The notes beneath the pieces were generated by a model. It made no database searches, was not told the origin of the DNA, and was given only the letters and a program-made list of their open reading frames with translations. A stretch of DNA of 33,950 nt, taken from the NCBI GenBank assembly GCA_009698745.1, contig WLPO01000004.1, positions 1-33,950 of the forward strand. The letters run 5' to 3'. This stretch comes from Actinomycetota bacterium (lineage in GTDB: Bacteria; Actinomycetota; Acidimicrobiia; Acidimicrobiales; Ilumatobacteraceae). Shown here in pieces: positions 32,764 to 33,950 of this stretch (position 1 is the first letter of the stretch; each line of letters begins with the position of its first letter). A program made the position numbers and the translations under genes.

Positions 32764-33905
32764 AAAAATGCTGACTTGATCTTGGCTTTCAATTTGGAAG
32801 CCGACTGCGTGACATGCTCGCCGCGAGACTCGGCATATCGAGCCAGTAGATCGCGCTCATCATCGCTGAGTTTGGTTGGCACCGCAATCACAATTTGCGC
32901 ACGCAAGTTTCCACGGCCCTTATTGCGTGCACCCTGGTTGAGATGCGGTACTCCGCGACCCTTGAGCAGAAACTCACGTCCTTGCTGCACGCCTGGAGGA
33001 ATTACCAAATCTTCATCGCCATCAAGCGTGCTCAACACCAAGTGAGTACCAAGTGCGGCCTGCGCAATCGAAATAACAACATCGGTCACGAGATCGTCTT
33101 CTTCACGACGATAAGTCTCGTGCTCGGCTACGCGGACATGCACATACAAATCCCCTGCACCACCACCACGAATACCCACAGCACCACGCCCACTGACGCG
33201 CAATGTTTGACCGGTACTGATACCCGCAGGCACTTCGACTGTGTGCTCCACATCCTTAATGATTCGGCCATCACCCCTGCATGGTGAGCAAGGTGCATCA
33301 ATGATTTGACCCATCCCACTGCATCGACCACACGGCGCCGCAGTCACCATTTGGCCAAGCATGCTCTGACGAACTCGCCGTACTTGCCCAGCGCCGCCGC
33401 ACTCTGCACAAGTCTTTGCAGATGTTCCCTTTTTGGCTCCGCTACCTTCGCATTCGTCGCAGCGAATCGCAGAACGCATCTGCACATCGGTAGTGCACCC
33501 AAAGACTGCGTCTTCAAAAGAAATGTCGGCGACAACTTCAACGTCCTGACCTCGAGGCGGGCCCGACTGTTGTCGCTGTCCACCGCCACCGAATGGCGAG
33601 CCGCCACCAAAAAATGCTTCGAAGATGTCACCAAATCCACCGGCGCTTCCGCCACCAAATGGATTACCAGCATTGCCACGACCCCCGACTCCCGCTTCGC
33701 CAAACTGGTCGTAGCGCGCACGCTTGTCCGAGTCGGACAGTACTTCGTACGCGTGAGATACTTCTTTGAATTTTGATTCGGCTTCGGCGTTTCCAGGGTT
33801 TGCGTCTGGATGCAACTCGCGAGCTCGTTTGCGATACGCGCGCTTTATTTCGTCGGCATCAGCACCACGAGAAACACCAAGTAGTTCATAAAAATCTGTT
33901 GACAT
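32760..33905 (-). CDS. dnaJ: Chaperone protein DnaJ
   Basis: DnaJ is the Hsp40 co-chaperone that loads substrates on DnaK. The protein has 381 residues with the full type I layout. The J domain is 1-70 with HPD at 32-34. The Gly/Phe region covers about 72-120. Four zinc-binding CxxCxGxG repeats begin at C149, C166, C192 and C206. The C-terminal substrate domains are rich in GxxGDLYVHVRV-type segments (here GGGAGDLYVHVRV). Actinobacteria often have a second dnaJ next to dnaK and grpE; this copy, downstream of a probable hrcA, corresponds to the DnaJ2 type. The ATG at 33905 lies 6 nt after the preceding stop codon. Confidence 0.97.
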   Translation of the reverse strand: MSTDFYELLGVSRGADADEIKRAYRKRARELHPDANPGNAEAESKFKEVSHAYEVLSDSDKRARYDQFGEAGVGGRGNAGNPFGGGSAGGFGDIFEAFFGGGSPFGGGGQRQQSGPPRGQDVEVVADISFEDAVFGCTTDVQMRSAIRCDECEGSGAKKGTSAKTCAECGGAGQVRRVRQSMLGQMVTAAPCGRCSGMGQIIDAPCSPCRGDGRIIKDVEHTVEVPAGISTGQTLRVSGRGAVGIRGGGAGDLYVHVRVAEHETYRREEDDLVTDVVISIAQAALGTHLVLSTLDGDEDLVIPPGVQQGREFLLKGRGVPHLNQGARNKGRGNLRAQIVIAVPTKLSDDERDLLARYAESRGEHVTQSASKLKAKIKSAFL

Positions 33906-33911
33906 AAAAGA

Positions 33912-33950
33912 TCAGCCCTCGGTGAGCCTTCGTCCAAGACGCTCGCCAAC
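33912..33950 (-). CDS. 3' end of an upstream gene, possibly hrcA (partial)
   Basis: The last 39 bases hold 12 codons and a TGA in one minus-strand frame (VGERLGRRLTEG). The reading frame enters from the right edge and ends 6 nt before dnaJ. A basic, helical tail of this kind and the position before dnaJ fit the heat-shock repressor HrcA, which commonly precedes dnaJ in actinobacteria. Only 12 residues are visible, so the identity is inference from gene order. Confidence 0.35.
   Translation of the reverse strand, partial: VGERLGRRLTEG

Noticed and set aside
1-33950. Mobile elements, prophage, toxin-antitoxin, defence or biosynthetic clusters
   Set aside because: No transposase, integrase, restriction, toxin or synthase gene is recognisable in any frame. 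The gene set is core metabolism and housekeeping, with no obvious compositional break by eye.

Overview
This window is a dense, single-copy housekeeping region of a bacterial chromosome. About 27 protein genes, one tRNA and one small RNA fill nearly all of it, and I see no insertion sequence, prophage, CRISPR array or replication origin. The organism is very probably an actinobacterium of moderate G+C, perhaps in the class Acidimicrobiia. The evidence is a BldD-type regulator with a complete c-di-GMP signature, a 6C-type small RNA (a class known from actinomycetes), a gene order resembling hrcA-dnaJ-rsmE, and many probable leaderless promoters. The class is inference; the phylum is better supported.

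Layout. (1) 1-5117, minus strand: a polyamine uptake and catabolism operon with aldehyde dehydrogenase, PotA-type ATPase, Tat/lipoprotein PotD-type binding protein, and a permease that runs off the left edge and appears to be a PotB-PotC fusion. (2) 5203-10273: alanine dehydrogenase, a small zinc-ribbon protein, an MFS exporter, and the peptidoglycan genes murF and ddl, which are divergent. (3) 10284-16925, minus strand: glutamate synthase gltB-gltD followed by a LysM lipoprotein. (4) 17047-18620: a divergent crotonase and nitroreductase pair. (5) 18680-27343: a TCA-cycle block with a mitochondrial-type aconitase, citrate synthase and a eukaryote-type NADP isocitrate dehydrogenase. Between them lie a small membrane protein, the 6C RNA, a LysR regulator overlapping an unusual carboxyltransferase, and a quinone oxidoreductase. 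(6) 27426-29888: an acyl-CoA dehydrogenase followed by an alkylsulfatase-like metallo-hydrolase. (7) 29987-30367: a short tail-anchored coiled-coil protein. (8) 30376-33950, minus strand: the end of a probable hrcA, then dnaJ, rsmE, bldD-like and hemW with overlapping ends, then a tRNA-Val(GAC).

Metabolically the block links nitrogen and carbon. Polyamine import and aminoaldehyde oxidation, alanine dehydrogenase and glutamate synthase handle amino nitrogen. Aconitase, citrate synthase and isocitrate dehydrogenase supply 2-oxoglutarate, the substrate of glutamate synthase.

The observations most worth a second look are a tRNA-Val whose anticodon loop has C at position 33 instead of the near-universal U, the 6C RNA antisense-oriented between the aconitase and lysR units, the fused Pot permease, the short carboxyltransferase with altered oxyanion-hole residues, the BldD homologue with an intact c-di-GMP motif, and the recurring -10 box placed 6 to 8 nt from start codons.
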